From Collinsella aerofaciens (lineage in GTDB: Bacteria; Actinomycetota; Coriobacteriia; Coriobacteriales; Coriobacteriaceae), in contig NZ_JADMWW010000005.1 in assembly GCF_015548375.1 (NCBI RefSeq), positions 47,301 through 111,300 on the forward strand: a DNA stretch of 64,000 nt. The letters are read 5' to 3'. Position numbers and translations under genes: made by a program. Positions within the stretch are counted from its first letter, which is position 1. Every line of letters begins with the position of its first letter. Below the pieces are notes generated by a model that ran no database searches, was not told where the DNA came from, and worked only from the letters and a program-made list of their open reading frames with translations. This document shows, piece by piece, positions 46,267 to 54,971 of this stretch.

Positions 46267-47670
46267 CTCTGTGGTGTCGTCGTCCTTGGGGAGTTGGGGG
46301 AACACGGCGTTTTTGGGCATGGAAACCTTGGTGAGCGAGGTGAGCTTTTTGCTCAATGCCGTGTCCGTCTTGACCAGGTCGCTGAGCGTCACGATCTTGT
46401 AGCCGTCGGCGACAAGGCCATCGATAATCTGCGGCAACGCCTCGAGCGTCTGCTCGACACACTCATCGCTATCGGTGAGCAGCACAATATTGCCCGGCGT
46501 CACCGAGTCGAGCACGGTCGATACTTGCTCGTCGGCGCCGTTGAGCAGCCAGTCGCCCGAATCGATATTCCACGAAACCACGGCGGACACCAGGTCCATC
46601 GAGTCGATCCAGTTTTGCTCGTCAAACGCGGCGTAGGGGGCACGCAGCAACATCGTCTCGACGCCGGTCACCGACTTAATCGCTTCGGTGCCCTTCGTGA
46701 TCTGCTTGCGTACCGTCTCGCGATCCTCGCCCTTGAGCGAATCATCGCTGTAGCTGTTGGAGCCGATCTCGCACCCGGCATCGACAATCGCTTTGGCAGT
46801 AGCGGGTGAGGCTTCCGCGGCATCGCCCGAAAGGAAGAATGTCGCCGTGACGCCCTTTTCCTTGAGCACCTGCAAGATCTGCTTGGTCGCGCCGCTCGGA
46901 CCCTCGTCAAATGTCAGGGCCACGTACTTTTCGTTGCCCTTGGGCGCTACGCTTGCGCACTCGACTACGCAGTCGGTGGCGGGCACGACCTCGCCGCGGT
47001 CCTGCGTCTTGCCCGACTGCTCGCCGACCCATACCTCAGAGCGGCCCCGAACACCCCAGGTTTTGACGTACTCAATGGCACCCGTGCCCTCGACCTTAAG
47101 CTTTGGCTCGACAGTCGTGGCCTGGACCTCGTGCTTTTCGTACGCGTTGCGGCCGTCCTTAACCGTCACCTTCTCGCCACCCGTAAGCTCGCGACTATCC
47201 CATTTGCCTTGCTTCACGCGCTTGCCGTCGACCTTCACCGACAGCTTTTCGCCGCCATGGCGCTTGAGCACGCTGTCGTCGACGGCCAGCAGATCGCCGG
47301 CATCGTACGTTTCGGTCAGGCTTTGGTCGTCGATAAGATTCTGCAACGTCGAGCCCACACGCACCGCGGTCTTTTGCCCGTTGAGTTCCACGTCCACGCT
47401 GCGGTTGACGTAGCCCACGACGGCAGCGATGAACAGCACGAGCGCGCAACCCACGGCGATGAGCGCATAGGGCAGGTGGGACGGTCGGCGCGGCGAGCGC
47501 CCGTTGCCGATGCGCGCACTGCGATCGCTAAAACCACGACTATGGTTGAGGTACATCGCGCCGGGCTTACGGCGACGTTGACGCTGACCGCTGGGCAGCT
47601 GCCCCAGGTCGCGGCGCGCCGTCGGACGCGCGCCCGAGCGTCCGTTTAAGTTAGATCCGTTTTGGCGCAT
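46264..47670 (-). CDS. Membrane-anchored polysaccharide-deacetylase-like protein, probably inactive
   Basis: A 468-residue protein. A basic N-terminus and a helix (about 68-90) anchor it; a DUF348/G5-like segment (NGQKTAVRVGSTLQNLI) follows. Residues about 250-440 are a NodB fold. The motif TFDDGP reads TFDEGP, and the HxxxH metal motif reads GSNSYSD, so both metal histidines are missing. It may bind rather than cut cell-wall glycans. GGGGGAGGG precedes ATG. Stop codon TAG is the first triplet of a dispersed repeat. Confidence 0.75.
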   Translation of the reverse strand: MRQNGSNLNGRSGARPTARRDLGQLPSGQRQRRRKPGAMYLNHSRGFSDRSARIGNGRSPRRPSHLPYALIAVGCALVLFIAAVVGYVNRSVDVELNGQKTAVRVGSTLQNLIDDQSLTETYDAGDLLAVDDSVLKRHGGEKLSVKVDGKRVKQGKWDSRELTGGEKVTVKDGRNAYEKHEVQATTVEPKLKVEGTGAIEYVKTWGVRGRSEVWVGEQSGKTQDRGEVVPATDCVVECASVAPKGNEKYVALTFDEGPSGATKQILQVLKEKGVTATFFLSGDAAEASPATAKAIVDAGCEIGSNSYSDDSLKGEDRETVRKQITKGTEAIKSVTGVETMLLRAPYAAFDEQNWIDSMDLVSAVVSWNIDSGDWLLNGADEQVSTVLDSVTPGNIVLLTDSDECVEQTLEALPQIIDGLVADGYKIVTLSDLVKTDTALSKKLTSLTKVSMPKNAVFPQLPKDDDTTE

Positions 47671-47691
47671 GTGCCCTCCCCCATAAACACA

Positions 47692-47721
47692 GCGAGCCGG
47701 AGCAACATGTCTCCGGCTCGC
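47692..47721. terminator. Hairpin between deacetylase-like and PRC-barrel genes
   Basis: Perfect arms GCGAGCCGGA and TCCGGCTCGC. There is no good U-run on either side, so weak termination is likely. Confidence 0.5.
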
Positions 47722-47742
47722 CTCCCATCATTTGGTACGTCG

Positions 47743-48498
47743 CTATTTGCTAGCTTTTGACGAGCTCCCGCTCGCCTTTTGATATTCGTCCTTAAAGGCC
47801 TTGAACATACCGCGCGTCTTGCCGAGCTGCTTGCCCAGTGCGCGGCTGCCCTTGTCCACGGCAACCGATCCCTTGTCATCGAGCACCTTGGCGCCCTTCT
47901 TGACCTTATCGCCCACCACGACACCGGCCTCGGCAGCCCTGGCGGCCACGCCGCCCGAATACCCGAGTGCCTTGACCTCGTCCGAGACAATCATCGCGCC
48001 GTTCTCGTAGCCGCGCAGCATCGTCGGCGGCACCTGCGTGTCGCCCACCAGCACGCTCGAAGCGGCACCGGCGGTCACGTAGAACATCTGCACAATACCC
48101 GAGCGCGGCTTGAACTCAACGTCCGAGCAGTAGCCCACGACATCGCCCGATTCCGTGCGCACATCCATGCCAACCCAGATGATGCAATCGTCCAGGTTGA
48201 TATCGAGGCGCTTGGCCGCGGCGGCATCGTAGGTGCCCTTGACGTCGTCGACCGCGACAGCACCCTCATAGACGCCGATGGCATCGAGCGCCACAAAGCG
48301 GTCGGGGCGCTCGATCATGCCCGCGATATCGGACTGGCGGACCATAAAGCCCACCACGCGCGTGCCGCCCGGGGTAAAGACGGGAAAGTGAATCTTGCCG
48401 AGCTTTTTAGGGCTGCGCGGCGTGCCGTCCTTTTTGGTGCGCTTGTCTTCGGCAGGCTTACGATAAACCTTGACGCCGACAAAATCCCCTGCGCGCAT
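47743..48498 (-). CDS. PRC-barrel domain protein
   Basis: A 251-residue cytoplasmic protein with two PRC-barrel-like segments (residues 30-90 and 95-160; CIIWVGMDVRTESGDVVGYCSDV). The tail is Lys/Ala-rich with repeating GDKVKKGAKVLDDKG-type units. It starts at ATG 48498, sharing one base with the YtxH stop (TAATG), so the two are coupled. Function is unknown; PRC barrels often bind other proteins or RNA. Confidence 0.7.
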   Translation of the reverse strand: MRAGDFVGVKVYRKPAEDKRTKKDGTPRSPKKLGKIHFPVFTPGGTRVVGFMVRQSDIAGMIERPDRFVALDAIGVYEGAVAVDDVKGTYDAAAAKRLDINLDDCIIWVGMDVRTESGDVVGYCSDVEFKPRSGIVQMFYVTAGAASSVLVGDTQVPPTMLRGYENGAMIVSDEVKALGYSGGVAARAAEAGVVVGDKVKKGAKVLDDKGSVAVDKGSRALGKQLGKTRGMFKAFKDEYQKASGSSSKASK

Positions 48499-48887
48499 TA
48501 TGCCTCGGTCGAGGGCTCCGTGGCCTCGGTGTCGGCCTCAGTGACGTTCTCGACCACGACGTCGGCAGCGGGCGTCACGTTGCCGCCCGAGATGGCGTTG
48601 TTGAGCTGCTCGCGAAGCTGGTCCATGCGCTCGCGGGCCAGGTCGACCTTGGCGCGCAGGTCATCGGTCTTGGCGTCGACCATCGGACCAAAGTCGTTGA
48701 CCGCGGCACGAGCCTCCTCGGCACCGTGCTCGTAGGTGTCACGCATGCTGTCCCAGGCATCGTTGGCGATATCGGCGGCCATGGCGCGGGTCTCGGCACC
48801 CGAGCGCGGGGCCAGAGCAACGCCGATGATAGCGCCGGCGGCAGCACCAAAGAGCGCACCGGAGACAAAGCTGAAAGTCTTTCCCAT
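48498..48887 (-). CDS. YtxH-domain protein
   Basis: A 129-residue protein with the YtxH signature: a short N-terminal helix with small residues (SFVSGALFGAAAGAIIGVALAP) and an amphipathic coil after it (AKTDDLRAKVDLARERMDQL). ATG 48887 has GAGAGG; the in-frame extension to 48959 is rejected. Such proteins are tied to general stress. It forms an operon with the PRC-barrel gene. Confidence 0.8.
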   Translation of the reverse strand: MGKTFSFVSGALFGAAAGAIIGVALAPRSGAETRAMAADIANDAWDSMRDTYEHGAEEARAAVNDFGPMVDAKTDDLRAKVDLARERMDQLREQLNNAISGGNVTPAADVVVENVTEADTEATEPSTEA

Positions 48888-49023
48888 GATCATTCCTCTC
48901 CTGCGGGCACCTCGATGCCCACCGTTTGAATGCTGTCCATTATACCCGCAGCGCAACACTTGCCGTCGCGCTCATCTGCGTACGGTAAAAGCGCAGGAAC
49001 ATGATGGTGATAAGTGAGCGAAC

Positions 49024-49857
49024 CTACTCCTGCGGCATGGCCGGCATGGCCACCGTGGCGGCCGGGTCTTCGCCAGCGCCGTCAACGAGCGGCAGCGTTC
49101 CCTCGTGCGCCGAGCCGGACGGAGCCGTTGCCGCACCACCGAAGACGGCCGCGGGGGCCTCGTGGTTCTCGGCGACCGCACCCTCGGTATCGATTGGCAT
49201 CTGCGGCTCGTCGTCAAAGCTCGGGACGCCTTGGGGCTCCGCAGACTCGGGCTCAGCAGGCGCCTCGGCAACAGGCTCAGTGTCGGCGTCGGCAGGAGCG
49301 TCGCCCTCGGGCGCATCCTCGGCCACGTCCTCGCCGTTCGCAGCGGCGACGGCCTCGTGCGGGTCCTTGCCCTCGGCCTCGGCACGCATGCCCAGCACCA
49401 GGTTGCGCAAGCCCGCGACCGTGCCTTCCACGTCGGGGGCCGGCTGGTCGGCGTGCAGGTACGCCCAGTCCATCATAAAGGTCGCCGACGACAGCGCGCC
49501 AATGGCCAACGCGTCATCGGGACACGAAAGCTCGACCTCAAAGACACGCTCGTCATGCTCGCTCACGCGCGTGCGACCGCACGAGATGCTGCCGGCAAGA
49601 CCGGTCTCGTTCATGAGCTCGACCGTCACGTGCTCCAGCAGGTGGCAAAGCTCGGTCTGGCCCATGCAGTCCTGGAACTCGCGACCCGAATCGCCCAGGC
49701 ACAGATGCTTGGCAATCGCGGGCACCAGGTAGTACACGCGCGCCGTGGCCTCGATATCCTCCGAGGTCATGAGTGGCATGCCGGGGTTCACCAGCACGTG
49801 CGCGCAAATCTTGTCCTCGCTGACGGTGACCTTAAGGATGTTGAACAGGCCTGCCAT
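49024..49857 (-). CDS. Stand-alone cyanophycin-synthetase-N-like domain protein
   Basis: A 277-residue protein. Residues 1-150 resemble the N-terminal domain of cyanophycin synthetase (ELCHLLEHVTVELM), but no ATP-grasp or Mur-ligase domain follows. Residues 150-277 are an acidic Ala/Pro/Glu-rich low-complexity tail. It lies 24 bases after the CNNM gene and probably shares its mRNA. It cannot make cyanophycin alone. Function is unknown. Confidence 0.55.
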   Translation of the reverse strand: MAGLFNILKVTVSEDKICAHVLVNPGMPLMTSEDIEATARVYYLVPAIAKHLCLGDSGREFQDCMGQTELCHLLEHVTVELMNETGLAGSISCGRTRVSEHDERVFEVELSCPDDALAIGALSSATFMMDWAYLHADQPAPDVEGTVAGLRNLVLGMRAEAEGKDPHEAVAAANGEDVAEDAPEGDAPADADTEPVAEAPAEPESAEPQGVPSFDDEPQMPIDTEGAVAENHEAPAAVFGGAATAPSGSAHEGTLPLVDGAGEDPAATVAMPAMPQE

Positions 49858-49881
49858 AACTCTCCCCTACTCGTCCTTGCC

Positions 49882-51255
49882 CTACTCGTCGCCGTCGTGC
49901 GGATCCGCAGAGCCCGCACCCGACGCCGCCGGCTTCTCTGCCGCGGGCTCGGAATCCTTCTTATCGGTTTCGGCCGGAGCGATCACGCGAATGAGCGAGA
50001 TGCGCTGGCCACGCATCGACTGTACCTTGAACTTGTACCCTGCGACCTCAAACACCTCTCCGATGTCTGGCACCGAGTCGCAAAGCTCCAAAATCCAGCC
50101 GGCGATGGTCTCATAATCATCGCTTTCCTCGAGCGGCCAACCAAGCTCAATCGCGTCATCGCACGAAAAACGCCCATCGACGAGCCACTCACGGCGCGAG
50201 AGGCGCGTGAGATACTTGTTGTCGGGGTCGAACTCGTCCTCGATCTCGCCGACGATCTCCTCGACGATGTCCTCGATGGTGATGATGCCGGCCGTGCCAC
50301 CGTACTCGTCCACGACGACCACGATCTGGTCGTGCGAGGTCTGCATCTCGGACAGCAACGGCAGGATATCCTTGGTGTCGGGCACAAAGGTGGCGTCGCG
50401 CAGATAATCGGCGATGGGCTGGTCACCCTTGCCGTCGAGCGCGGGCTGAATCAGGTCCTTGATGTGCGCGATGCCCGCGACGTTGTCGGGGTCCTCGTGA
50501 TACACCGGGATGCGGCTGAAGCCGGTCTGGCGCATGGTGGACAGCACGTCGGCGACCGTCTCGTCGTCCTCGCACATGGTGGTGTCCACGCGCGGCACCA
50601 TGACCTCGCGGGCAACGGTGTCGCCCAGGTCGAAGATCTCGTGGATCATGCGCTTTTCCTCGTCGAGCAGGTCGTCCTGCTCCGAGACCATGTACTTGAT
50701 CTCTTCCTCCGAGACGTTCTGGCGGTCATCGGCGCTCTTGATGCGCAGGATGCGGGCCAGGCCATCGGAGCAAGCGCCGGTCAGCCACACGAGCGGATGG
50801 GCGATCTTTTGGAACACGGAGAGCGGTCCCACGACCTGCTTGGATACGCCCTCGGCGTTAGCGAGACCGATGCGCTTGGGCACGAGCTCGCCGATCACGA
50901 TGGACACAAAAGCGACGGCGACGGTGATGATGACCGGCGCCAGGCCGCGCGCGATGGCGGAAAGCGGTGCGATGCCAAAGCTCATGAGCCACGCGGCAAG
51001 CGGGTCGGACAGGCTCGTCGACGCGACGGCGGACGAGGCAAAGCCCACGAGCGTGATGGCGACCTGGATGGTGGCCAACAGCTGATCGGAATCGGCGGCC
51101 AGCTTAATGGCGCGCTCGGCGCGCTTATCGCCCTCCTCGGCATCGTGCTCCAGCACGGCGCGCTTGGCCGTGGTGAGAGCCATCTCGGACATGGAGAAGT
51201 AGCCGTTGATAAGTGTCAGGACGAGCGTGGTAATAAGGGAGATGGTTATGTCCAT
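49882..51255 (-). CDS. CNNM/CorC family protein (hemolysin-type)
   Basis: A 457-residue protein. A DUF21 membrane domain (residues 1-190, four helices) leads to a CBS pair (about 200-330; MVPRVDTTMCEDDETV) and a CorC/HlyC domain (about 350-430). Such proteins export Mg2+ or other cations with Na+ exchange. The C-terminus is charged and disordered. GGAGG lies 15 bases from the start, a wide spacing. It is upstream of the cyanophycin-N-like gene. Confidence 0.88.
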   Translation of the reverse strand: MDITISLITTLVLTLINGYFSMSEMALTTAKRAVLEHDAEEGDKRAERAIKLAADSDQLLATIQVAITLVGFASSAVASTSLSDPLAAWLMSFGIAPLSAIARGLAPVIITVAVAFVSIVIGELVPKRIGLANAEGVSKQVVGPLSVFQKIAHPLVWLTGACSDGLARILRIKSADDRQNVSEEEIKYMVSEQDDLLDEEKRMIHEIFDLGDTVAREVMVPRVDTTMCEDDETVADVLSTMRQTGFSRIPVYHEDPDNVAGIAHIKDLIQPALDGKGDQPIADYLRDATFVPDTKDILPLLSEMQTSHDQIVVVVDEYGGTAGIITIEDIVEEIVGEIEDEFDPDNKYLTRLSRREWLVDGRFSCDDAIELGWPLEESDDYETIAGWILELCDSVPDIGEVFEVAGYKFKVQSMRGQRISLIRVIAPAETDKKDSEPAAEKPAASGAGSADPHDGDE

Positions 51256-51369
51256 CGGGAGTTTCTCGAACCTCCAAGATTCGGGACGTTAGGCAGTAGA
51301 CGTAGGTGACGGATAGGGCAGTTGCGCCCGGCGGGCGCTTGGATGGGCCCGCGGGCACAGATGCGATCG

Positions 51370-52053
51370 CTAGATTACGAAGAGGATCACTGCCATGAAC
51401 TGGAAGATGCTGCCGGCGAGCACCCACAAGTGGAAAACACTGTGCAGATAGCGCACGTTTTTGGCAATATAGAACGGCACGCCCACGGTATAGCACACGC
51501 CGCCGACGGCGAGCAGGGCAAGCGCGACGGGGTTCAGCAGCGCCACAAGCGCGGGCAGCTTAAAGACGATAAGCCAGCCCATCAGCAGGTAGACCAAGCC
51601 GCTTACCCAGTGTGGCTGACGCTCGCGCAAAAAGCACTCGAGTGCGATGCCGATGATGGCGATGGCCCACACGGCAAAGAACAGTATGGCCCCGCCGTCG
51701 TTCGCCAGCGTGATAAGGCAAAACGGCGTATAGCTGCCGGCTATGAGCAGGTAGATGCAGCTGTGGTCGATGATGCGAAACACGCGCTTGGCACCCGCGG
51801 GCTGAATCGCGTGGTAAAGCGTGGAGGCCAAGTATTCGAGGATGATACTGACGCCGTAGACGATCGCCGCGGCCATGTGTGCCGGGCCTCCGCCGCGCAG
51901 GGCGGCGAATACGATCAGAAGCACGAGGCCTGCAATGCCCAGCAGGCATCCGACACCATGGGTGACGGAGTTCATAATCTCCTCGCCCACCGTGTACTGC
52001 GGAACGGCCGCGGCCTTAGGTCGCGGCTTGGAACTGTCGCTCGAATCGGACAT
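51370..52053 (-). CDS. Hemolysin III / PAQR family membrane protein
   Basis: A 227-residue integral protein with seven helices. The family motifs are NSVTHGVGCLLG, STLYHAIQ, DHSCIYLLIAGSYTPF and SVFHLWVLAGS, with His and Asp likely binding zinc. ATG 52053 has GGAGG eleven bases upstream; the ATG at 52071 touches that site and is too close. It is divergent from the hydrolase gene at 52240. Confidence 0.9.
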   Translation of the reverse strand: MSDSSDSSKPRPKAAAVPQYTVGEEIMNSVTHGVGCLLGIAGLVLLIVFAALRGGGPAHMAAAIVYGVSIILEYLASTLYHAIQPAGAKRVFRIIDHSCIYLLIAGSYTPFCLITLANDGGAILFFAVWAIAIIGIALECFLRERQPHWVSGLVYLLMGWLIVFKLPALVALLNPVALALLAVGGVCYTVGVPFYIAKNVRYLHSVFHLWVLAGSIFQFMAVILFVI

Positions 52054-52160
52054 GCCGGTTACATCCTCCAACGTAAATGGTTCTTAACACTATATCAAAG
52101 CGTCTGGATACGTGCGAAATTTGCACCTTACGTGACCCTTTGTTTACCCATTCTTTGCTT

Positions 52161-52219
52161 GTTGACGCATCAACGGCGAACGTCCATAATGCGCTTGTTT
52201 TAAATGTTGATGTATTAAC
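52161..52219 (+). promoter_or_regulatory. Promoter with two GTTGA...TCAAC-type operators
   Basis: -35 TTGACG (52162-52167), 17-nt spacer, -10 CATAAT (52185-52190). The palindrome GTTGACGCATCAAC (52161-52174) covers the -35; a second, GTTGATGTATTAAC (52206-52219), lies near the start codon. The first matches the site at 60-73. Confidence 0.65.
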
Positions 52220-52239
52220 ATCTTAGAGGAGAGCGACTA

Positions 52240-53205
52240 ATGGCTCAAAATACACGCTCCCACCGAGGGCTCAAGATCGGTCTGGCCGTTGCCACGGTGC
52301 TCATTGCCGCGGTGCTCGGGTTTGCCGGCAACTTTTTGTTTGACTTTGCCCTGAACCCGCGTGCTCCGTACACCATGAAGATGATGCAGGACGGCAAAGA
52401 CGCCGAAAAAGGCGAGCAGATGGACGCCGAGGAGAGCGAGGCGCGGGCGTGGTTTAAGGAAAACCGCGAGAGCAGCAGCCTCACCGCGGACGACGGGACC
52501 GAGCTTGCCGCCTGGTATTTTGCTGCGTCGGAGAGCACGCACGACTACGCCGTCTGCCTGCATGGATATACCAACGAGCCTATCGGCATGGCCCGATACG
52601 CCAAACGATTCCATGACCGCGGCATGAACGTACTCGTACCCGCCGCCCGCGCCCACGAGCGCTCCGGCGGCGACTATATCGGCATGGGCTGGCCCGAGCG
52701 CCTCGACATCGTCGCATGGATCGAGCGAATCGTTCAGGCTGACCCCAAGGCGCGCATCCTGATCTTTGGCGAGTCGATGGGTGCGGCAACCGCCATGAAC
52801 GTCGCGGGGGAATCTCTGCCCGCAAACGTGAAATGCATTATCGAGGACTGCGGTTATACGAGTGTTTGGGATGAGTTTTCTCTGCAGCTCAAGGACGTGT
52901 TCGGCCTGCCCAGCTTTCCCTTGCTCGATGTAGCAAACTTGGTGTGCAACGTGCGCGCGGGCTACGACTTTCATAAGGCAAGCAGTGTGGAGCAACTCAA
53001 ACACGCGACGGTTCCCATGCTGTTTATCCACGGCGACCAGGACACCTTTGTGCCGTACGGCATGCTCGACCAAAACTACGACGCGTGCGCCAGCAAGGTC
53101 AAGCAAAAGCTCACCATTCATGGCGCCACCCACGCCAAGAGTGCGCAAGTTGACCCCGAGCTCTACTGGAGCACGGTCGGCAACTTCCTCGATAGGAATT
53201 TTTAG
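52240..53205 (+). CDS. Membrane-anchored alpha/beta hydrolase
   Basis: A 321-residue protein. A helix at residues 10-32 anchors it with the enzyme outside. The hydrolase core has CLHGYTNEP (oxyanion), the nucleophile elbow FGESMGAAT (Ser near 184), an Asp in HGDQDTF and a His in GATHAKS. It resembles the YdiP/BAAT-like group of exported hydrolases. AGAGGAG precedes ATG. It is controlled by the promoter with the GTTGAC operators and closed by a terminator. Confidence 0.85.
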   Translation: MAQNTRSHRGLKIGLAVATVLIAAVLGFAGNFLFDFALNPRAPYTMKMMQDGKDAEKGEQMDAEESEARAWFKENRESSSLTADDGTELAAWYFAASESTHDYAVCLHGYTNEPIGMARYAKRFHDRGMNVLVPAARAHERSGGDYIGMGWPERLDIVAWIERIVQADPKARILIFGESMGAATAMNVAGESLPANVKCIIEDCGYTSVWDEFSLQLKDVFGLPSFPLLDVANLVCNVRAGYDFHKASSVEQLKHATVPMLFIHGDQDTFVPYGMLDQNYDACASKVKQKLTIHGATHAKSAQVDPELYWSTVGNFLDRNF

Positions 53206-53242
53206 GCGAATAGTACGGTTTACTGGTCTATCTGACTCCCCG

Positions 53243-53374
53243 TTTTCGGAAGTGCGGTGAAAATGCCGGGAAGCCCGACCAGACCACAGTTTCACCAACA
53301 TTTTATCAGGGGTTTTGTTGTCAAAAAACGGTTTGTGGTCGGTGGTATTCGATTTTTCACCGCACTTCCGAAAA
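53243..53374. repeat. 132-nt inverted repeat, GTGCGGTGAAAA family
   Basis: Arms TTTTCGGAAGTGCGGTGAAAA-type: 53243-53263 and 53354-53374 are perfect 21-nt complements, and GACCACA/TGTGGTC inside also pairs. The central part GTGCGGTGAAA resembles the hairpin at 3482. Confidence 0.8.
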
Positions 53375-53409
53375 GCCGCCCGTGGGCACTGTGCTCGCGG
53401 GCGGCTTTT
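53371..53409. terminator. Bidirectional terminator
   Basis: AAAAGCCGCCCG (53371-53382) pairs with CGGGCGGCTTTT (53398-53409). A-run and T-run permit use from both sides, for the hydrolase (+) and the DUF362 gene (-). Confidence 0.85.
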
Positions 53410-53456
53410 GCTCGACTTACGCCACAGAGGCGCTTGTTTTGTTCAATAACTAGGCG

Positions 53457-54662
53457 CTATTTGACCTCGATGAGCTCGTACTCGCTCGTGCCCAGGCCGA
53501 TCTTCTCGGCATGCGCGATGCACGCGCGCCAGTCGGTGTCGGGATGTGTGATGCAGAAGGGGTCACGCGCCTGCTCGCCCTCCAGATGCTCGTGATTGTG
53601 CTCCATCTTGGCGGCGCTATCGGTGAGCTCGGTGTTGGGCAGCGGCTCGGATGCCATGACGGCATCGGCGCAGGCCTGGTCGATGGCGGCCGGGTCGAAG
53701 CTCGCGAACATGCCGATATCGTTGACGATAGGCGTGTCGTTTTCGGGATGGCAATCGCAGTTGGGGCTGATATCCATGGCAAGCGAGATGTGGAAGCTGG
53801 GGCGGCCGTCGACGACGGCCTTCGTATACTCGGCGATCTTGTAGTTGAGCACGTCGGCCGCGGCGTCATAGCCGGGCTTGATGGCGTCCTGGTTGCACAC
53901 GCCGATGCAGCGGCCGCAGCCCACGCAGCGATCGTGGTCGATGGTAGCCACGTGCACCGTGCGAGTCGTGCCGCTGGCAAGCTTGCGCTCGCGGGTGTCG
54001 TCGAACGAGATAGCGTTGTGCGCGCAGACCTTTTCGCAGGCACGGCAGCCAACACAGTGCTCGGTCGCGACGTTCGGCTTGCCGGCGGCATGCTGCTCCA
54101 TCTTGCCGGCACGGCTGCCGCCTCCCATGCCCAGGTTCTTCATGGCGCCGCCAAAGCCCGCCTGCTCATGACCCTTAAAGTGCGTAAGACTGATCACGAT
54201 ATCGGCATCCATGAGTGCCTGGCCGATCTTGGCCTCGCGCACGTACTCGCCGCCCTCGACCGGGACGAGCGCCTCGTCGGTGCCCTTGAGGCCGTCGGCA
54301 ATGATGATCTGGCAACCCGTGGCATACGGGGTAAAGCCGTTCTGGTAGGCGGTGTCGATGTGCTCGAGCGCGTTTTTGCGGCTACCGACATAGAGCGTAT
54401 TGCAGTCGGTGAGAAAGGGCTTGCCGCCCAGCTCCTTCACGACATCCGCTACGGCGCGGGCGTAGTTGGGGCGCAAAAAGCTCAGGTTGCCCAGCTCGCC
54501 AAAGTGAATCTTGATAGCGACGAACTTGTTCTCAAAGTCGATCTGCTCGATACCGGCGCGACGGATGAGGCGCTTGAGCTTGTCGAGCTGGCTCTCGCGA
54601 GCATGCGTGCGCAGGTTGGTGAAGTACACCTTAGCGGGCGCCGCGGGTGCAGTTGCGGTCAT
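53457..54662 (-). CDS. DUF362 protein with two 4Fe-4S clusters
   Basis: A 401-residue protein. The DUF362 domain fills the first 200 residues (AIKIHFGELGNLSFLRP, LTHFKGHEQAGFGGAMKNLG). Two ferredoxin motifs follow, CVGCRACEKVC and CVGCGRCIGVC, each with a fourth Cys giving 4Fe-4S clusters. It may act in cytoplasmic electron transfer. No partner gene is adjacent. GGGGATA precedes ATG 54662. Confidence 0.85.
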   Translation of the reverse strand: MTATAPAAPAKVYFTNLRTHARESQLDKLKRLIRRAGIEQIDFENKFVAIKIHFGELGNLSFLRPNYARAVADVVKELGGKPFLTDCNTLYVGSRKNALEHIDTAYQNGFTPYATGCQIIIADGLKGTDEALVPVEGGEYVREAKIGQALMDADIVISLTHFKGHEQAGFGGAMKNLGMGGGSRAGKMEQHAAGKPNVATEHCVGCRACEKVCAHNAISFDDTRERKLASGTTRTVHVATIDHDRCVGCGRCIGVCNQDAIKPGYDAAADVLNYKIAEYTKAVVDGRPSFHISLAMDISPNCDCHPENDTPIVNDIGMFASFDPAAIDQACADAVMASEPLPNTELTDSAAKMEHNHEHLEGEQARDPFCITHPDTDWRACIAHAEKIGLGTSEYELIEVK

Positions 54663-54752
54663 AGATCTATCCCCTCGGTCTATATGGCGTTACAGACATG
54701 AGAGGATGGTACCCGTTGAAGTAGGGTCAAAGTCAAGCGCAACACCCAGGTG

Positions 54753-54971
54753 CTCATTGGGGACGTACTTAAATGACTGAAACTACTCATTGGGGACAGA
54801 CTTAAATGAGTACCGCTAGAGACGCTCTTTCGCCACCCGCCACCCGGCAGTTGGGGACGTTCCCTTTTTGCCGGCAGTTGGGGACAGTCCTTGCCAACCC
54901 GACCGGCGAGCCGACGATCCGACAAAGACTGTCCCCAATGGTTAGTCGTTTAAGAACGTCCCCAATGACTA
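54753..54971. repeat. Composite of three TAGTC...GACTA-type repeats
   Basis: Two copies in one direction (54753-54776 and 54785-54811, CTCATTGGGGAC) and one in the other (54943-54971) enclose a 130-nt core with GTTGGGGACAGTCC-like blocks. The last bases CTA (54969-54971) are the stop codon of the permease gene. The interval 54663-54968 has no gene. Confidence 0.85.

Noticed and set aside
49105..51309. 734-codon plus-strand open frame opposite the CNNM gene
   Set aside because: It covers two confidently assigned minus-strand genes; composition is typical of an antisense shadow.
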